A model generated the notes under the pieces. That model saw only the letters and a list, made by a program, of their open reading frames with translations, had not been told where the DNA came from and did no database searches. A stretch of DNA of 64,000 nt from Natronorubrum sediminis (lineage in GTDB: Archaea; Halobacteriota; Halobacteria; Halobacteriales; Natrialbaceae), in the NCBI RefSeq assembly GCF_900108095.1, contig NZ_FNWL01000002.1, positions 416,748 to 480,747 on the forward strand, given 5' to 3'. This document shows, piece by piece, positions 61,279-64,000 of the stretch (its first letter is position 1; each line of letters starts with the position of its first letter). Made by a program: the position numbers and the translations under genes.

Positions 61279-63459
61279 CCGTTGAGTTCCGCGCGAACGA
61301 GGACGGGCCCGGAATCGTCGCCGTCGATAGCGTCGAAGGCCGCCAGTTCTCGCTCTCGACCGACGAACCCGTGTCACTCACGCCGGCTAGTCGTCCCTCG
61401 TTCAACGAGCCAGTCGATGCGGTCACGAGCTGTCACATTCAAAAAATCACGTTACCGTACGTCGTTCCGGTCTTCGTTCGTAACACGGACGAGACGCTGC
61501 TTGTCGAGTGCGATAATTTCACACACGAAACGCTTCCAGCAGGTGAGTACGAAATCGAGATTGCCGCGGCGATCAAGTTCTTCCTGCGAGTGTCGGGACC
61601 CGTGACCGTCCAGTCGCTAAGCGACAGTATGCACATCTCGTTCGACGAGACGACTCACGTGGAACTGGCCGCGCAGTCGTACTCCGAAGGACCGGCCGCC
61701 ACGGTTACCACGACGACAGACCCGGAAGACGTGATGGCGGCAGTGTCGACGTTCGGTTCCTCACTCGAGACGACCAGTCCGGAACGGTCGTTTCCATCAC
61801 AACGAGGCCATCCACCCCAACTCGAGGTCGGTTCGACGCTGATGATCCCCGATTCGATCGACGTTCCAGAGACGGGACTCGAGATCGAAGTTCCACCGGA
61901 GCTCCCGGCCATCTATGCGGTCGCTTCGCTCTCGCACTATCTCGGCGCTCGAGTGGTTCCAGGCCCAGAACCTCGCCTGCTGGCAAACGGAACGGAGATC
62001 GTTTCACTCGCCGACTCGAGTGAGATCCGGGGAGAGCGTACCGGCGTCGGCACGTCGGAGACGAACGCTGAGCGCACACCACTCGAGCAAGCGGTTACTG
62101 ACGTGTTACAACACGTATTCGTGCTAGACTGTGTCGTTCGGACGGAGGGTCAGTACCCGATCGACCTCGCCGAACGAAGGCAACTCGAGGAGCGCGTCGA
62201 CTTACCGTTGGAGACGCTCTATGCGGCACCGATTGCCGAGCGGGTGACGACGTACGTGGACGTCCCATTCGACGTAACGAAAGACCTCGTCCCAACGTGG
62301 CAACTCTCGACGCACGTCTCGCCGGATCCCGAATCGATCGAGATTCTCTCCTACGCGGCGAACACGCTGTCACTGATCAGCGTCGAGCAACAGCACCAAC
62401 ACGTCGATACGGCATCCGAACCGCCCGGCTACGGCGCGCTCACCAGGAGCGTCTCCCGTGAAGCCGAACCCGTAGAACCAGCCGTCGAGCCGTCTTACAT
62501 TCGGATTTCGTCGTCCGACACGCTCGAACAGGCCTGGTTTGGCGAGGGTCGCTCGGTCAACGCGAACGACCTCTCTATCGAGAGCGTTCGAAATCGATTC
62601 ACGTCAGAACCCGCCGACGGACCGATCGAAATCGGTGTCGTCTGCAACGAGGCGCAGATGGCCCCCGAGGTGAGCGAAGCGGCACTCTACGGTGATCGAA
62701 AGGATCTCCCCTTCGACGTCTCGTCGTACCGAAACCTCTCGTGTCGCGAACTCGCAGACGTCTTGCAACGTGATCTCGACTTCCTCCACTACGTCGGTCA
62801 CGTGTGATCTCGACTTCCTCCACTACGTCGGTCACGTTAACAAATCGGGGTTCGTCTGCCAGGACGGCACGCTCGACGCAACCGAACTCGAGGCGGTCGG
62901 CGTCGACACGTTCTTGCTCAACGGCTGTCGGTCGTACGATCAGGGGCAGGTGATGATCGAACGCGACAGCATCGGCGGCATCGTCACCACTGGCGCGATC
63001 AACAATACGAAAGCGATTCCGGTCGGACGGCTCATCGCCGGACTTCTCAACAGAGGGTACTCGCTGCGTTCGGCGCTGACCGTCGTCAGTCAACGACACA
63101 CGGTGGACGGACGGTACACCGTCATCGGCGACGGTGGGATTCAGATCGCTCAATCGGAAAATGGGACGCCGAATCTCCTGCAGATCGATCGGGCATCGGA
63201 CGGGCACGGCTACGACGTTCGGATCGCAACCTTCCCCGTAATCGGTCGCGGAATGGGGTCGTGTTACACACCGTACGCGCCGAGCGTCGATCGATATTTC
63301 CTCGTCGGCGGCGACCTCCCGGCGCTTACGATGTCACTTCCCGACGTCGTCTCGTTGCTCTCACTCGAGCGGGTCCCCACCGTTATCGACGGTGAGTTTA
63401 GGTGGTCAACCGACATCGCGCCGACGGAACTTCCCGGCAGAGATTCAGACGCCGAGTAA
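61275..63459 (+). pseudogene. CHAT-domain protein split by a 34-bp duplication
   Basis: The frame starts MTVEFRANEDGPGIVAVD at 61275 and stops at 62807; the remaining part reads on in the next frame to 63459. Removing one 34-bp copy restores one frame of 716 residues. The C-terminal CHAT domain (caspase-like) has the histidine in LDFLHYVGH and the cysteine in FLLNGCRSY, then GSIGG-like IERDSIGGIVTTGAI. The N-terminal 450 residues are beta-rich with no recognised domain. As read, the upstream product keeps the His segment and loses the Cys. It could be a true mutation, a reversible slip or a read error. Confidence 0.88.
62771..62838 (+). repeat. 34-bp tandem duplication inside the CHAT gene
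   Basis: Positions 62771-62804 and 62805-62838 are identical except for the last base (G versus T). The unit encodes the DLDFLHYVGHV segment with the CHAT histidine. Because 34 is not a multiple of three, the second copy shifts the frame by one and brings in a TGA. Confidence 0.97.
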
Positions 63460-63594
63460 TTCGACGTGACTACTCGAGGGTGCTGGCGCGACTCACTCGA
63501 GGTGGTGTCGTCTGGGACCGATACGTGCGAGGCTAGTGTCCTATCGACGATGTCCGCAAGAAAAGCCGTTCGAATTCGAAACTGGTGAGCGCAC

Positions 63595-63726
63595 TTACGA
63601 GATCGTTCCACCGTTCGCTGCAGCTGCGGTTCCGGCCTGGGAAATGAGCAGGCAAATCGTAAACAGCGCGCCGATTAATCGTGGGTTGTTCGCCAGGTAA
63701 TCCGTGCATGGGTTTCTCTCGGACAT
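63595..63726 (-). CDS. DUF7503-like microprotein
   Basis: 43 residues from the ATG at 63726: MSERNPCTDYLANNPRLIGA, one hydrophobic helix LFTICLLISQAGTAAAANGG and a short end. The NPR turn followed by a single helix and QAG is the pattern of the short haloarchaeal DUF7503 family, probably membrane-inserted. GTTTTAAAC about 45 bases upstream could be its TATA box. Function is unknown. Confidence 0.8.
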   Translation of the reverse strand: MSERNPCTDYLANNPRLIGALFTICLLISQAGTAAAANGGTIS

Positions 63727-63852
63727 TGCAACTGATCATCAGGAGGGTGTTATTGTGGGCTTTTTGGTTTTAAACGCTGAATGAAATAATATTCCAATGG
63801 AGTGATTAAATAGAAATAGTTGATTTACTTTGTCTAGTCATCCCGTAGCCTA

Positions 63853-64000
63853 CTAATTAGGGAGCAATAGTCGATTACTACCGGTCGTTTCCTGAGGGGT
63901 ACGCTCGAGGGATTCGCCCAAGAGGTTCATCGGGTTGAGCAGTCCTCGTAACGTTCCCGTGTGGCGACTAGCATGGGCAAGAATCACTTCTTTACGCGTG
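63853..64000 (-). CDS. C-terminal fragment of a leftward gene, cut by window edge
   Basis: About 49 residues (TRKEVILAHASRHTGTLRGL, then LNPMNLLGESLERTPQETTG) before a TAG at 63853. The composition looks coding, but the family is not recognised and the start is outside the window. AT-rich DNA of about 125 bases separates it from the microprotein gene. Confidence 0.4.
   Translation of the reverse strand, partial: TRKEVILAHASRHTGTLRGLLNPMNLLGESLERTPQETTGSNRLLLPN

Overview
The window is haloarchaeal, most likely a member of the Natrialbaceae. The basis is high GC, acidic Asp/Glu-rich proteins, abundant Leu-Glu CTCGAG hexamers in most genes, Tat lipoprotein export, C50-carotenoid genes, halophile-type gas vesicle genes, HalOD1/DUF7504/DUF7503 proteins and an Lrp-TRASH copper regulator. 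Genes are closely packed, often with ATGA/TGATG overlaps.

1-5,950: a copper-handling cluster. A Lrp/TRASH regulator, a CopA-type ATPase, two HMA proteins with Cys-Cys tails, a membrane methyltransferase and an ABC exporter read leftwards; a CopZ-like chaperone reads rightwards from the regulator's promoter region. 5,950-8,955: a small mobile island with an integrase C-terminal remnant, a complete tyrosine recombinase, a hairpin-rich segment ending in a tRNA 3'-end-like sequence, and a nuclease-like protein with a duplicated C-terminal module. From 1 to about 7.7 kb I found no CTCGAG by eye, which sets this side apart.

8,956-14,025: bacterioruberin-type carotenoid genes (lycopene elongase, crtI, crtB, overlapping) beside a Bat-like regulator with a complete LOV photosensor motif. 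14,506-20,894: a beta-CASP RNase, small zinc proteins, a MaoC hydratase, an SMC-like ATPase with a degenerate Walker A, and RdfA (cell-shape factor).

21,207-47,706: a lipid/acyl-CoA catabolic region: IclR regulator, three acyl-CoA dehydrogenases, two AMP-forming acyl-CoA ligases, enoyl-CoA hydratase, hydroxyacyl-CoA dehydrogenase, thiolase, a thiolase-like/DUF35 pair resembling retro-aldolases, MaoC fusion, SDR, two MBL hydrolases and an MFS carrier. A complete CUT1-type ABC importer and an APC permease sit inside it. Palindromes and a 29-bp tandem repeat lie near promoters. 47,707-51,161 is gene-poor apart from one zinc alcohol dehydrogenase.

51,451-58,867: gas vesicle cluster, gvpFGH-X-I?-JKLM leftward and gvpANO rightward from a 435-bp intergenic region. 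gvpC, gvpD and gvpE are absent, and X (311 aa) is a protein I do not recognise. 59,007-64,000: a CHY zinc finger, a DUF7344-like regulator, then a HalOD1/DUF7504 protein translationally coupled to a CHAT-domain (caspase-like) protein. The CHAT gene is split by a 34-bp tandem duplication exactly at the catalytic-His segment. A 43-aa DUF7503 microprotein and a partial gene close the window.
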